DNA from: CAZGKW01 sp964526295
GTDB lineage: Bacteria; Planctomycetota; Phycisphaerae; FEN-1346
Reading direction: 5' to 3'
Assembly (NCBI GenBank): GCA_964526295.1
Contig: CAZGKW010000001.1
Coordinates: forward strand, 150,156 to 214,155
DNA: 64,000 nucleotides
Shown here: piece by piece, positions 1 to 8,246 of the stretch
How the letters are laid out: each line of letters starts with the position of its first letter
Numbering within the stretch: the stretch's first letter is position 1
Notes under the pieces: model-generated
The model's database searches: none
Told to the model about the DNA's origin: nothing
Seen by the model: the letters and a program-made list of their open reading frames with translations, nothing else
Program-made: the position numbers and the translations under genes

Positions 1-195
1 AGCCGGTACCCCTGCGACGTGACGATCTGGATCGGCCAGAAGAAGGCCAACGGCAAGAGCGTGATGGACCTGCTGGAGCTGGCCGGCGACGCCCTCTGCG
101 GCGCAACCCTCAAGATCGAAGCCGAGGGCGAGGAGGCCGAGGCCTGCCTGGACGCCCTGACGGAGGTGGCCCGAACGAACTACGACGAGGCCTGA
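1..195 (+). CDS. ptsH: HPr phosphocarrier protein, C-terminal part (cut by window edge)
   Basis: The first 64 codons of the window, open from base 1 to a TGA at 193-195, are the C-terminal two thirds of an HPr protein. The segment KKANGKSVMDLLELA followed by an alternating hydrophobic strand (TLKIEAEGEEAEAC) and a final helix is the classic HPr pattern around the regulatory Ser and the C-terminal helix. The active-site histidine lies upstream, outside the window. HPr carries phosphate from enzyme I to PTS or PTS-Ntr targets in the cytoplasm. Enzyme I follows 35 bases downstream on the same strand, which strongly supports the call and suggests one transcript. Confidence 0.88.
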   Translation, partial: SRYPCDVTIWIGQKKANGKSVMDLLELAGDALCGATLKIEAEGEEAEACLDALTEVARTNYDEA

Positions 196-230
196 GGGCG
201 GCCCGTCTCCCCGCTGCACGATTGGTTCGG

Positions 231-1973
231 ATGGACATACGAAAAGGCATCGCGGTCTCCCCCGGCGTGGCCATCGCGCCGGCCATCGTCCTCGACAGCG
301 AGCAGTTTCGCATCCCCCGCCGCAGCATCAGCCCGGAGGAAGTCGAGTCCGAGTGGGCCCGCTTCGAACAGGCCGTCGAGGCGGCCAACGACGAGGTGCG
401 GGACCTGCGCCGGCGGGTCGCCCAGGACGTCGGCGAAAAGCTCGGCGCCATCTTCGACGTCCAGGACGTCCTCCTGACGGACCAGCGGCTCCTCGACGAG
501 GTCCGCGAGCTGGTCCGGCGCGACCACTACGCCCCCGAGTACGCCGTCGCCACCGTCCTCCGCGGCTACGCCCGCAAGTTCCTCAATCTGCCGAACCGGT
601 ACATGGCCGAGCGGGTCGCCGACGTCTACGACGTGGAGAAGCGGCTGCTCAGGAACCTGATCGGGGCCAAGCGCGAAGGGCTCCACACGCTGACCGAGCC
701 GGTCGTCGTCATCGCCCACGACCTGACGCCGAGCCAGACGGCGGGACTCGACCGGGCGAACGTCCTGGCGTTCGCCACGGACGTGGGCGGCCGGACCAGC
801 CACACCGCCATCGTCGCCCGGGCCATGGGCATCCCGGCGGTCGTCGGCCTCAAGACCGTCACCGCCGACCTCTCGGGCGGCGACACGGTGGTCGTCGACG
901 GCAACCGGGGCCTGGTGATCATCAACCCGGACGAGGCGAGCATCGAACGGTTCCACCAGGCCGAGCAGCGGTTCCGCCGGATGGAGGAGGCCCTGGGCGA
1001 CCTCCGGGACCTGCCCGCCGTTACGGAGGACGGCCACGAGGTCAAGCTCTGGGGCAACATCGAGTTCCCCCAGGAAGTCCAGGCCTGCCTGGCGCGGGGG
1101 GCGTCGGGCATCGGCCTGTACCGGACGGAGTTCCTCTACCTCGACCGCGACACCGACCCGACCGAGGACGACCATTACCTGGCCTACGCCGAGACCATCC
1201 GCCTCTTGGACGGCCGGCCGCTGACGATCCGCACCTGCGACCTCGGGGCCGACAAGTTCACCCACCTCTCGGGCGATTACGAGGAGCGGAACCCGTTCCT
1301 GGGCTTCCGCAGCATCCGGTTCAGCCTTCAGCACGTGGCCCTGTTCCGGACGCAGCTCCGGGCGATCCTCCGGGCCAGCGCCCTCGGGCCGACGCGGGTC
1401 ATGTTCCCGCTGGTGACGAACCTCAAGGAGCTGCGGCAGGCCAAGATGGTGTTCCGCGACGTCCAGGAAGACCTCGACGAGGAAGGCATCGCCTACGACC
1501 GGGACCTGAAGGTGGGCATCATGATCGAGGTCCCGAGCGCCGCCGTCATGGCCCGCCAGTTCGCCCAGGAGTGCGACTTCTTCAGCATCGGCACCAACGA
1601 CCTCATCCAATACACGCTCGCGGTGGACCGGTCGAACGACCGCGTCGCCCAGCTCTACACGCCGGGGCACCCGGCGGTGCTGCGCCTGATCCGCGGGGTC
1701 GTGGAGGCCGCCGAGGAGGCCGGCGTCGAGACGGCCGTCTGCGGCGAGATGGCGGGAGAACCCATGTACACGCTGCTGCTCTTGGGCCTGGGGGTCCAGG
1801 TCCTGAGCGTCAGCCCGGCGACGCTCCTGGAGGTCAAGAAGGTCATCCGCAGTGTCACCATGGAGCAGGCCCGCGAGGTCCTGGACAAGGTGTTCCGGTT
1901 CGACTCGGACCGGGAGGTGGACGCGTACCTGTCGGAGCTCGTCCGGCGTCAGCTCCCGGAGATGTTCGCGTGA
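231..1973 (+). CDS. ptsI: Phosphoenolpyruvate-protein phosphotransferase (PTS enzyme I)
   Basis: A 580-aa protein of normal enzyme I length (about 575 aa). It transfers phosphate from PEP to HPr. The N-terminus (MDIRKGIAVSPGVAIAP) is typical. The phosphohistidine motif GGRTSHTAIVARAMG puts the active His at residue 191. The PEP-binding TIM-barrel follows, with GASGIGLYRTEFLYLDR, a conserved IGTNDLIQYTLAVDR stretch and the CGEMAGEP cysteine motif near residue 500. I chose the ATG at 231; an in-frame TTG at 222 would add three residues and has no better ribosome site. HPr lies just upstream. No sugar-specific EII gene is in the window, so the pair may serve a regulatory PTS rather than sugar uptake. 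Confidence 0.95.
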   Translation: MDIRKGIAVSPGVAIAPAIVLDSEQFRIPRRSISPEEVESEWARFEQAVEAANDEVRDLRRRVAQDVGEKLGAIFDVQDVLLTDQRLLDEVRELVRRDHYAPEYAVATVLRGYARKFLNLPNRYMAERVADVYDVEKRLLRNLIGAKREGLHTLTEPVVVIAHDLTPSQTAGLDRANVLAFATDVGGRTSHTAIVARAMGIPAVVGLKTVTADLSGGDTVVVDGNRGLVIINPDEASIERFHQAEQRFRRMEEALGDLRDLPAVTEDGHEVKLWGNIEFPQEVQACLARGASGIGLYRTEFLYLDRDTDPTEDDHYLAYAETIRLLDGRPLTIRTCDLGADKFTHLSGDYEERNPFLGFRSIRFSLQHVALFRTQLRAILRASALGPTRVMFPLVTNLKELRQAKMVFRDVQEDLDEEGIAYDRDLKVGIMIEVPSAAVMARQFAQECDFFSIGTNDLIQYTLAVDRSNDRVAQLYTPGHPAVLRLIRGVVEAAEEAGVETAVCGEMAGEPMYTLLLLGLGVQVLSVSPATLLEVKKVIRSVTMEQAREVLDKVFRFDSDREVDAYLSELVRRQLPEMFA

Positions 1974-2037
1974 CGGCCGAGGCCCGGTGCGCAGGACCCA
2001 CCCGGCCGGGTCCGTCGACCAACAAAGGAGGGTCTCG

Positions 2038-3357
2038 ATGAGCGAGAAACCGGAACGACGACCGAGAGGCGTGTCGCGCCGCGGATTCCTGAAAGGCTCG
2101 GCCGCCGCCGGCGCCGCGGCCGTCCTGGCGGGCTCCTGGCCGGGCGGCGTCCGCGCCGCGGGGGGCGACACCGTCAAGGTCGGCGTGATCGGCTGCGGCG
2201 GCAGGGGCAAAGGGGCGGCCAAGAACTGCCTCGAAGCCGCCAAGCTCATCGGCCACGACGTCCGGATGTGGGCCCTCGGCGACCTCTACGAGGACCGGGC
2301 CCGGAATGCGTTCAATGACATCCAGGGGTGGGCCGCCGAGCACGCCCCCGACGGGTTCGCTGCGACGCCCGAGCGCATTTTCACCGGCTTCGACAACTAC
2401 CGGCAGGTCTGCGCGAGCGGGGTGGACATGGTGATCCTGGCCACGCCGCCGGGCTTCCGTCCCATCCAGTTCGCCGGATGCATCGAGGCCGGCAAGCACG
2501 TTTTCATGGAAAAGCCCGTCTGCGTGGACCCGTGGGGCTACAAGGAGGTCTGCACCGCCGCCGACCAAGCCAAGGCCGACAGGCTGACCGTCGTCGCCGG
2601 GACGCAGCGCCGCCACGAGTTCTCCCGGCAGGAGAACGTCAAGCGGATCCACGACGGAGCGATCGGCGACCTCGTGGCCGGCCAGTGCTACTGGATGGGC
2701 GGGCCCGTGACGCACAACCGCAGGCGCCAGGAAGGGCAGACCGACATCGACTGGCAGGTCCGGAACTGGTACGCCTGGTGCTGGACCTGCGGCGACCACA
2801 TCGTCGAGCAGCACATTCACAACATCGACATGGTCTGCTGGGCCTTCGGCACGCACCCCAAGAGCGCCAAGGCCGTCGGGGGCCGGCAGGCGCGGCCCGA
2901 GCCGGGCAACATCTACGACCACTTCGCCGTCGAGTTCGAGTTCCCCGGCGGCGCCCGCGTCGCCAGCTACTCCTCCCACTTCCGGGGGACCTCCGGACGC
3001 GTCAGCGAACGGGTGGTCGGCACAAAGGGCGCGTCGAACCTCGGCGGCCGCCTTGAAGGCGAGGCCCCCTGGCGCTACGACGGCCCCAGCCGCAACCCCT
3101 ACGTCCAGGAGCACGTCGACGCCCTGAACAGTCTCCTCGGCAAGGGCGACTACTCGAACGAGGGCCGGCAGGCCGCCGAGAGCAGCATGGCCGCCGTCCT
3201 GGGCCGCATGTCCGCCTACACCGGGGCGCAGGTCTCCTGGGACTGGGCCGTCAAGACGTCGGAGCTTCGCCTCGGGAAGCCCGACTGGGACTGGCACTCG
3301 TTCGGCCCGTACGACCCGCCGCCGGTCCCGGAGCCGGGCAAGACGAAGCTGGTGTAA
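2038..3357 (+). CDS. Tat-exported Gfo/Idh/MocA family NAD(P)-dependent oxidoreductase
   Basis: A 439-aa protein beginning with a twin-arginine signal (SRRGFLKG at residues 13-20, followed by an alanine-rich hydrophobic stretch and an AxA-type end near residue 42). The mature part starts with a Rossmann nucleotide fold (VGVIGCGGRGKG, about residues 48-59) and carries the family's EKP motif at residues 158-160. A histidine-rich segment (GDHIVEQHIHNIDM) in the C-terminal domain lies where substrate-binding His residues sit in this family. An AAAGGAGG ribosome site stands a few bases before the ATG at 2038. Exported Gfo/Idh/MocA enzymes of this type are strongly expanded in Planctomycetota, where they are thought to act on sugars or inositols. 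The substrate cannot be read from sequence. Confidence 0.93.
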   Translation: MSEKPERRPRGVSRRGFLKGSAAAGAAAVLAGSWPGGVRAAGGDTVKVGVIGCGGRGKGAAKNCLEAAKLIGHDVRMWALGDLYEDRARNAFNDIQGWAAEHAPDGFAATPERIFTGFDNYRQVCASGVDMVILATPPGFRPIQFAGCIEAGKHVFMEKPVCVDPWGYKEVCTAADQAKADRLTVVAGTQRRHEFSRQENVKRIHDGAIGDLVAGQCYWMGGPVTHNRRRQEGQTDIDWQVRNWYAWCWTCGDHIVEQHIHNIDMVCWAFGTHPKSAKAVGGRQARPEPGNIYDHFAVEFEFPGGARVASYSSHFRGTSGRVSERVVGTKGASNLGGRLEGEAPWRYDGPSRNPYVQEHVDALNSLLGKGDYSNEGRQAAESSMAAVLGRMSAYTGAQVSWDWAVKTSELRLGKPDWDWHSFGPYDPPPVPEPGKTKLV

Positions 3358-3361
3358 CGGC

Positions 3362-3385
3362 AAGGCACGGAGGCACGAAGGCGGA
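3362..3385 (+). repeat. Short dispersed-repeat-like GGCACGGAGGCACGAAGG unit
   Basis: Directly after the oxidoreductase stop codon lies a run of near-identical GGCACGGA / GGCACGAA 8-mers. Runs of this kind (short purine-rich 8- to 10-mers after genes) are familiar intergenic repeats in environmental bacterial genomes. Only about two to three units are present here, so the identification is tentative. Confidence 0.3.
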
Positions 3386-3538
3386 CTTGCGGCCCGGCAA
3401 TCCGGCGGCTGCGGGCGCGTTTCGCCGGCTCGTTTGCGGGCCGCTCGGTGCGGGGCCGGGGCGACGGGCGCCCGCTTGCCAGCCGCCGCGGCGGACGATA
3501 CACTCAAGGCCGACCGGCTGAGAGGTGAAAGAGCCTCG

Positions 3539-4165
3539 ATGTTTCGACAACGATTGCGGGTGTGGTTTCGAGTGGAGGGAGATCAGCGCTACCTGAGTCA
3601 TCATGACATGATGCGGCTGTGGGAGCGGGCGTTTCGACGGGCCGACCTGCCGATCCGCATGAGCCAGGGGTATAACCCGAGACCCAAGATGTCGCTGCCG
3701 GAACCGCGCAGCGTCGGCATTGCCTCAGAGGCCGAGGTCCTGGAGTTCGAGCTCGCCGACTGGGTCAATCCCGACGCCCTTCTCGAGCGGTTGCGCAACC
3801 AGGTCCCGACCGGCATCACCGTGGATCAGGTCGACCTGGTCCGGCCTTCCGAGAAAGCCCGTCCCGTGGCGGTCGTCTACGCGGCCCGCCTGGCGGACCC
3901 GCCGTCGGACCTGGCGGCACGCGTCGAGCGTCTCCTGGCGCGGACCGAAGCGCCGGTCGTCCGGCATCGGCCCGGCAGGGACAAGCACCTCGACGCCCGG
4001 CCGTTCATCGAGTCGCTCGTGGCCGCGGGGCCCGAGCTGACGATGGTCCTTCGGACGGGCCCGTCGGGGACCGTCCGGCCCGACGAGGTCCTTCGCCTGC
4101 TGGACCTGGAGGACGAAGCCGCCGGCCGGGCCGACGTCCGCCGCACGGCGATCCGCCTGGCATGA
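3539..4165 (+). CDS. DUF2344 / TIGR03936 family protein (radical SAM-linked)
   Basis: A 208-aa protein. The start FRQRLRVWFRVEGDQRYLSH, the YLSHHDMMRLWERAFRRADLP segment and SQGYNPRPKMSLPEPRSVG are diagnostic of the TIGR03936/DUF2344 family. That family normally occurs fused or next to a B12-binding radical SAM protein (TIGR03960) and often just upstream of RNase G. RNase G indeed follows at 4248, but no radical SAM gene lies upstream here; the preceding gene is an unrelated oxidoreductase. The ATG at 3539 is preceded by AGAGGTGAAAG; an upstream in-frame extension to 3434 looks like untranslated leader. The biochemical role is not established for the family; a link to RNA or ribosome modification is inference from neighbourhood. 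Confidence 0.85.
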   Translation: MFRQRLRVWFRVEGDQRYLSHHDMMRLWERAFRRADLPIRMSQGYNPRPKMSLPEPRSVGIASEAEVLEFELADWVNPDALLERLRNQVPTGITVDQVDLVRPSEKARPVAVVYAARLADPPSDLAARVERLLARTEAPVVRHRPGRDKHLDARPFIESLVAAGPELTMVLRTGPSGTVRPDEVLRLLDLEDEAAGRADVRRTAIRLA

Positions 4166-4247
4166 CGGGCGGGCCGCCCCCGGCGCCCCGCACCCGCCCT
4201 CCGTGCATCCGGCGGGACGGTCCGCCGCCAAAAAACGGGAAATCTGA

Positions 4248-5771
4248 ATGCCAAAGGAAATGCTTATCAACGTCGCCGAGGGCGAGGAGTGCCGCATCGC
4301 CGTCGTCCAGGACGGACATCTCGAAGGCCTCTACCTCGAGCGGCGAAGCGCCGAGCGGCACGTCGGGAACATCTACAAGGGCCGCGTCGTCAACGTCGAG
4401 CCCACCATCCAGGCCGCCTTCCTAGACATCGGCATGCCCCGCAACGGCTTCCTCCACGTCAGCGACATCTGCGCCCGGGCCTACCCCAAACGATTGCGCC
4501 AGCAGACGAAAGGCGACGTCAATGCCCGGCGCAAGCACCGCACCATCCAGCAGATCCTGAGGCCCGGCGACGAGGTCGTCGTCCAGATCACCAAGGAAGG
4601 CATCGGCACCAAGGGCCCCAGCCTGACGACCTTCCTCAGCATCCCCGGCCGGTACCTCGTCCTCATGCCGGGCCTGTCGCGCCTCGGCGTTTCCCGCAAG
4701 ATCGAGGACGAGGACAAGCGGAAGAAGCTGCGGGAACTCCTGGCCAGCCTCGATCCGCCCAAGGACCTGGGCCTCATTGTCCGCACCGCCGGCGAGGAGC
4801 GAGGCAAACGCGACCTGCGGCGAGACATGAACTATCTGACCCGGCTGTGGAAGGTCGTCCTCGGGCGGGCCCGAAGCGCCAAGGCCCCCGCCGAGATCTT
4901 CCGCGAGTCGGACTTGGTCGTCCGAACCCTCCGCGACATCTTCACCACCGACATCGAAACCATCTGGGTCGACTCCGAGGCCGTCCTGAAACGCGTCCAC
5001 GACTTCCTCAAGATCGCCATGCCCCGCCATCACGACGTGGCCAAGCTCTACGAGGGCGAGACCCCCCTGTTCCACAAGTACAGGCTGGAGGAGGCCATCG
5101 AGGCCGTCTTCAGCCGCACCGTCCCCCTCCCGAAGGGCGGCACGGTCGTCATCGACCAGACCGAGGCGCTGGTCGCCATCGACGTCAACTCCGGCACGTT
5201 CCGTCACGGCAAGAACGCCGAGGAGTCGGCCCACCAGCTCAACCTGATGGCCGCCCGCGAGATCGCCCGGCAGCTCCGACTGAGGGACCTCGGCGGCGTC
5301 ATCGTCATCGACTTCGTCGACATGGAGAAGGCCGAGAACCGCCGCAGCGTCGAGAAGGCCCTCCGCGACGCCATGAAGGCCGACCGGGCCCGCCACCGCA
5401 TGCTCCGCATGAGCCAATTCGGCATCATCGAGATGACCCGCCAGCGGGTCCAGCCCTCGCTCCAGCGGGCCACCTACATGGACTGCCCCACCTGCAAGGG
5501 AACCGGCGTCGTCAAGACCGCCGCCAGCATGGGCCTCGACGTGATGCGCGAGCTCCAGCTCCTGGCCGGGCGCGACCACGTCCACACCGTCGAGGTGACC
5601 GTCGCCCCCGCCGTGGCCGACTACATCAACAACCAGCACCGCGAGGGCCTCGTCGGCCTCCAAAAGGGCCAGGAGAAGCGGTTCCGTATCACCAGCGACA
5701 CCGGCTCGCCCATCGACCGGGCGGCCTATCGCTGCCTGGACGAGCGCGGCATCGAAGTGAGCCCGAATTAG
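4248..5771 (+). CDS. rng: Ribonuclease G/E family endoribonuclease
   Basis: A 507-aa cytoplasmic endoribonuclease, close to RNase G length (about 490) and lacking the long C-terminal degradosome scaffold of RNase E. An S1 RNA-binding domain occupies about residues 36-130 (HVGNIYKGRVVNVEPTIQAAFLDIG). The catalytic metal site is visible: D312 in VAIDVNSGT and D355 in VIVIDFVDM. The zinc-link cysteines C413 and C416 (DCPTCKGTG) that join dimers are present. It follows the DUF2344 gene, a commonly seen arrangement. It probably matures 16S rRNA 5' ends and turns over mRNA. Confidence 0.95.
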   Translation: MPKEMLINVAEGEECRIAVVQDGHLEGLYLERRSAERHVGNIYKGRVVNVEPTIQAAFLDIGMPRNGFLHVSDICARAYPKRLRQQTKGDVNARRKHRTIQQILRPGDEVVVQITKEGIGTKGPSLTTFLSIPGRYLVLMPGLSRLGVSRKIEDEDKRKKLRELLASLDPPKDLGLIVRTAGEERGKRDLRRDMNYLTRLWKVVLGRARSAKAPAEIFRESDLVVRTLRDIFTTDIETIWVDSEAVLKRVHDFLKIAMPRHHDVAKLYEGETPLFHKYRLEEAIEAVFSRTVPLPKGGTVVIDQTEALVAIDVNSGTFRHGKNAEESAHQLNLMAAREIARQLRLRDLGGVIVIDFVDMEKAENRRSVEKALRDAMKADRARHRMLRMSQFGIIEMTRQRVQPSLQRATYMDCPTCKGTGVVKTAASMGLDVMRELQLLAGRDHVHTVEVTVAPAVADYINNQHREGLVGLQKGQEKRFRITSDTGSPIDRAAYRCLDERGIEVSPN

Positions 5772-5798
5772 AGGAGAACAGGGCAGGACGCCGGGCCG

Positions 5799-6218
5799 TC
5801 AGTCGAGGGGGGCGCCCGCGTCGAGATAGGCCTGGAGGATGAACGTGGCGGCGACCATGTCGCGTCGGGCCTTACGTCGAGGGGCCTTGAGGCCGGCCTC
5901 CCGCAGCGACCGCTCCGCCCGGCGGGTCGAGAACCGCTCATCCCACACGGCCACCGGCACGGCCAGGGCCTCGCGGAGGGCCTCGACGACCGCCTCCGTC
6001 CGACGGGCCTGCTCGCCGGCCGTCCCGTCGAGCCGCGTCGGCAGACCGACCACGACCCGCTCGACCTCCCGCTCCTCGACCAGCCGGGCGACCGTCTCGA
6101 CCAGGTCCCGCCGGCCGCGGGGCTCGAACTGCTCGAACGGCTGGGCGATGAGTCCGTCCGGGTCGCTCAGAGCGACCCCGACGCGGCGCCGGCCGAGATC
6201 CAAGCCGAGAATCCTCAT
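5799..6218 (-). CDS. ruvX: RuvX/YqgF family pre-16S rRNA nuclease / Holliday junction resolvase-like
   Basis: A 139-aa protein of exactly the usual YqgF length. The RNase H-like fold is shown by MRILGLDLGRRRVGVALSD with the first catalytic Asp at residue 7, the VVGLPTRLDGT strand, WDERFSTRRAERSL and a final RRDMVAATFILQAYLD helix bearing the last acidic residue. In E. coli the protein finishes 16S rRNA 5' ends. It faces RNase G tail to tail, with 27 bases between stop codons, which fits a shared rRNA-processing theme although the two are transcribed separately. Confidence 0.93.
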   Translation of the reverse strand: MRILGLDLGRRRVGVALSDPDGLIAQPFEQFEPRGRRDLVETVARLVEEREVERVVVGLPTRLDGTAGEQARRTEAVVEALREALAVPVAVWDERFSTRRAERSLREAGLKAPRRKARRDMVAATFILQAYLDAGAPLD

Positions 6219-6357
6219 GCGGGGACCTCCCGGTGGCCAAAAGGGGGGGCCTGAAAGGTCTTCTTGCGGGCCCTGCGGGCTTTATACGGCCGGTGCGGGG
6301 CGGGTGTCAACCGGACGCAATAACCGGGCCCGCGGCCCGTTTAGCTGAGTGGAACGG

Positions 6358-6894
6358 ATGAGCGATGCCTCTACCTCCGAGACCCCGTCGCCGCGGGAGC
6401 TGGTGGCGGCGTATGGGCCGCGCGTTTTCGGCCTGCACGTCCGGCTGATCGGCCGCCGCGACGTGGCCGAGGACCTGACGCAGGAGACGCTCGTCCGGGC
6501 CCTCGGCGGGCTGGCCTCGTACCAGCCGGAGGGCAAGTTCCGGGCGTGGATCTTTCGAATCGCGCTGAACGTCGCCCGGGACTGGATCCGACGCCGGGGA
6601 CGCCAGCCCGCGACGGGCGGCGACCCGGAGGGCGGCCCGGCCCCGGGGCCGGCCGACACCCAGGCGGAGCGGCCGGAAGCGCCGTTGGAGGGACGCGAGC
6701 GGGCCGCCCTCGTCGGGGAGGCCCTCGAACGCCTGCCCGTGCCGGACCGAGAGGTCCTGCTGATGCGATATTACGGAGACCTGGCATTCAAGGAGATAGC
6801 CGAGGCGACGGGCGAGCCGTTGGGAACCGTCCTCGCCCGGGCCCACCGGGCCCTGAAGAAGCTCGGCGACCTGTTGCCGGCGGACCTGACATGA
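6358..6894 (+). CDS. ECF-type RNA polymerase sigma factor
   Basis: A 178-aa sigma-70 family factor with region 2 (VAEDLTQETLVRALGGL, then FRAWIFRIALNVARDW) and region 4 (LPVPDREVLLMRYYGDLAFKEIAEATG). It lacks regions 1 and 3, as ECF factors do. Region 2 is followed by a charged Pro/Gly linker. I use the ATG at 6358; a GTG at 6349 would add three residues. The stop codon overlaps the start of the anti-sigma gene (ATGA), so translation is coupled. The signal it responds to is unknown; the downstream anti-sigma factor should control it. Confidence 0.92.
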   Translation: MSDASTSETPSPRELVAAYGPRVFGLHVRLIGRRDVAEDLTQETLVRALGGLASYQPEGKFRAWIFRIALNVARDWIRRRGRQPATGGDPEGGPAPGPADTQAERPEAPLEGRERAALVGEALERLPVPDREVLLMRYYGDLAFKEIAEATGEPLGTVLARAHRALKKLGDLLPADLT

Positions 6895-7433
6895 ACGAAT
6901 GCCCGAAAGACACGGAACTGGTTCTGTACGCGGCAGGCGATCTGGACGCCGCGTCGCAGGAGGCCCTGGCGGCCCACCTGGTGGCCTGCGAGGCGTGCCG
7001 CGCCGAGGTCGCCGCCCTCGGGCGAGGCCTGGAGGCCCTCGCGCTGCTTGAGCGAGGGCCGGCGCTTCCCCCGGCGGCGGCCGAGCGCATCGAGCGCCGC
7101 CTCGAAGCGGAAGCCAAGCCGCTTCGCGCCGAACGCGGGCGGCGGCCGTGGATCGTCCGTCTCCGGCCGTACGTGCGGCAGGCGCTGGCCGCAGCGGCCG
7201 TCCTGGTCCTGGCGGTCGGCGCCTGGCTGATCACGCTGCCGCCGGCCGATCGGGTCGAGCCCGAGGCCACCGACGAGGCGATCCTGGCCTATGCGGTCGA
7301 CCTCGCCCTTCTGGAGCTGGACGACGAGGCGGACGAGGCGACGCCGGCCCTCGAGGCCCTGCCCGAGTGGGACGACGAGGCGCTCGAAGAGATCGAGCTC
7401 CTCCTGGAGATGATGACCGATGAGGGTGTGTAG
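6891..7433 (+). CDS. Zinc-finger anti-sigma factor, single-pass membrane protein
   Basis: A 180-aa protein with the anti-sigma zinc-finger signature H29-x3-C33-x2-C36 (AAHLVACEACRAEV). One membrane segment lies at about residues 97-117 (LAAAAVLVLAVGAWLITL). The C-terminal outer part is strongly acidic (about 60 residues, many Asp/Glu). The start overlaps the sigma stop by ATGA. The architecture implies that it holds the ECF sigma at the membrane and senses something outside through the acidic tail. That tail ends in EEIELLLEMMTDEG and is short, so sensing may need a partner such as the next gene. Confidence 0.88.
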   Translation: MNECPKDTELVLYAAGDLDAASQEALAAHLVACEACRAEVAALGRGLEALALLERGPALPPAAAERIERRLEAEAKPLRAERGRRPWIVRLRPYVRQALAAAAVLVLAVGAWLITLPPADRVEPEATDEAILAYAVDLALLELDDEADEATPALEALPEWDDEALEEIELLLEMMTDEGV

Positions 7434-7458
7434 CGTGCGAGGACTCGCGGGAGAGACC

Positions 7459-8235
7459 ATGCGATACCTGGCCCTGATACTGGCATTGGCGGCGGTCGTT
7501 GCGGTGGCGGCGGTGGCGCCGGCGGCGTCCCGCGGCCGGGGCGAACGCGGCGAAGGCGAGTCCGCCCATCCCCGCAAAGGCGACGAAGGCCCCGACAAGG
7601 AAGGCCGGCGCGACGGCTCGCGACGGGAACGCGGCGACCGCGACGGACGGCACCGGCTGCGGCCCGGCCCCTTCGGTCCCCTGACGGATGAGGAGATCGA
7701 GAAGGTCCTGGCGTTTCTCGCCGAGCACCTGCCCGATCTGCACGAGCGAGTCCGGTCCCTGAAGGAAGAGAACCCGGTCCTGTTCCAGGCGTACCTGCGT
7801 CGGCTGCGGTTTGAGATCCATCAGCTCGAGTGGCTCCGCCAGCACGACCGGAAGGCCTTCCGCGAGGCCCTGGAGGAGAAGCGGCTTCATCTGGAGGCCC
7901 GGGACCTCGCCGCCCGCTATCGCGGGACCGAGGACGAGGCGGAACGTGAGCGAATCGCCGAAGAGCTCGAAGGCGTCCTCGGAAGGCTGTTCGAGGCAGA
8001 GATGGTCGCCCGCGAGGCGAAGATCCGCCGCATCGAAGAGGGCCTCAAGCGGCTCCGGAAGGACCTCAAGGAACAGGCCGCCAACAAGGACCGCCTCGTG
8101 CAGGAACGGCTGGAACGGCTCCTCTCTGGCGAGCGGGACGAGCCTCGCCGGCCGCACCGCCGCGAGCCGCCCCCGCCCGGCCACGAGGGCCCGCCGCCTC
8201 CGCCGCCCGACCCCGCCGACGAGGGGCCGATCTGA
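7459..8235 (+). CDS. Secreted charged coiled-coil protein of unknown function
   Basis: A 258-aa protein with a clear signal peptide (MRYLALILALAAVVAVAAVAP), then a Gly/Arg/Glu-rich linker. A long, highly charged helical region (about residues 75-225, rich in E, R, L and K in heptad-like spacing) and a Pro-rich tail follow. I chose the ATG at 7459, with GGGAGAG before it, over the ATG at 7420 that overlaps the anti-sigma gene, because only the former begins directly with a signal peptide. Its place directly after sigma and anti-sigma suggests a periplasmic partner or target of that switch. It loosely recalls periplasmic Spy/CpxP-like helical chaperones in composition, but I see no defining motif. 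Confidence 0.75.
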   Translation: MRYLALILALAAVVAVAAVAPAASRGRGERGEGESAHPRKGDEGPDKEGRRDGSRRERGDRDGRHRLRPGPFGPLTDEEIEKVLAFLAEHLPDLHERVRSLKEENPVLFQAYLRRLRFEIHQLEWLRQHDRKAFREALEEKRLHLEARDLAARYRGTEDEAERERIAEELEGVLGRLFEAEMVAREAKIRRIEEGLKRLRKDLKEQAANKDRLVQERLERLLSGERDEPRRPHRREPPPPGHEGPPPPPPDPADEGPI

Positions 8236-8246
8236 GCGGACGAACG

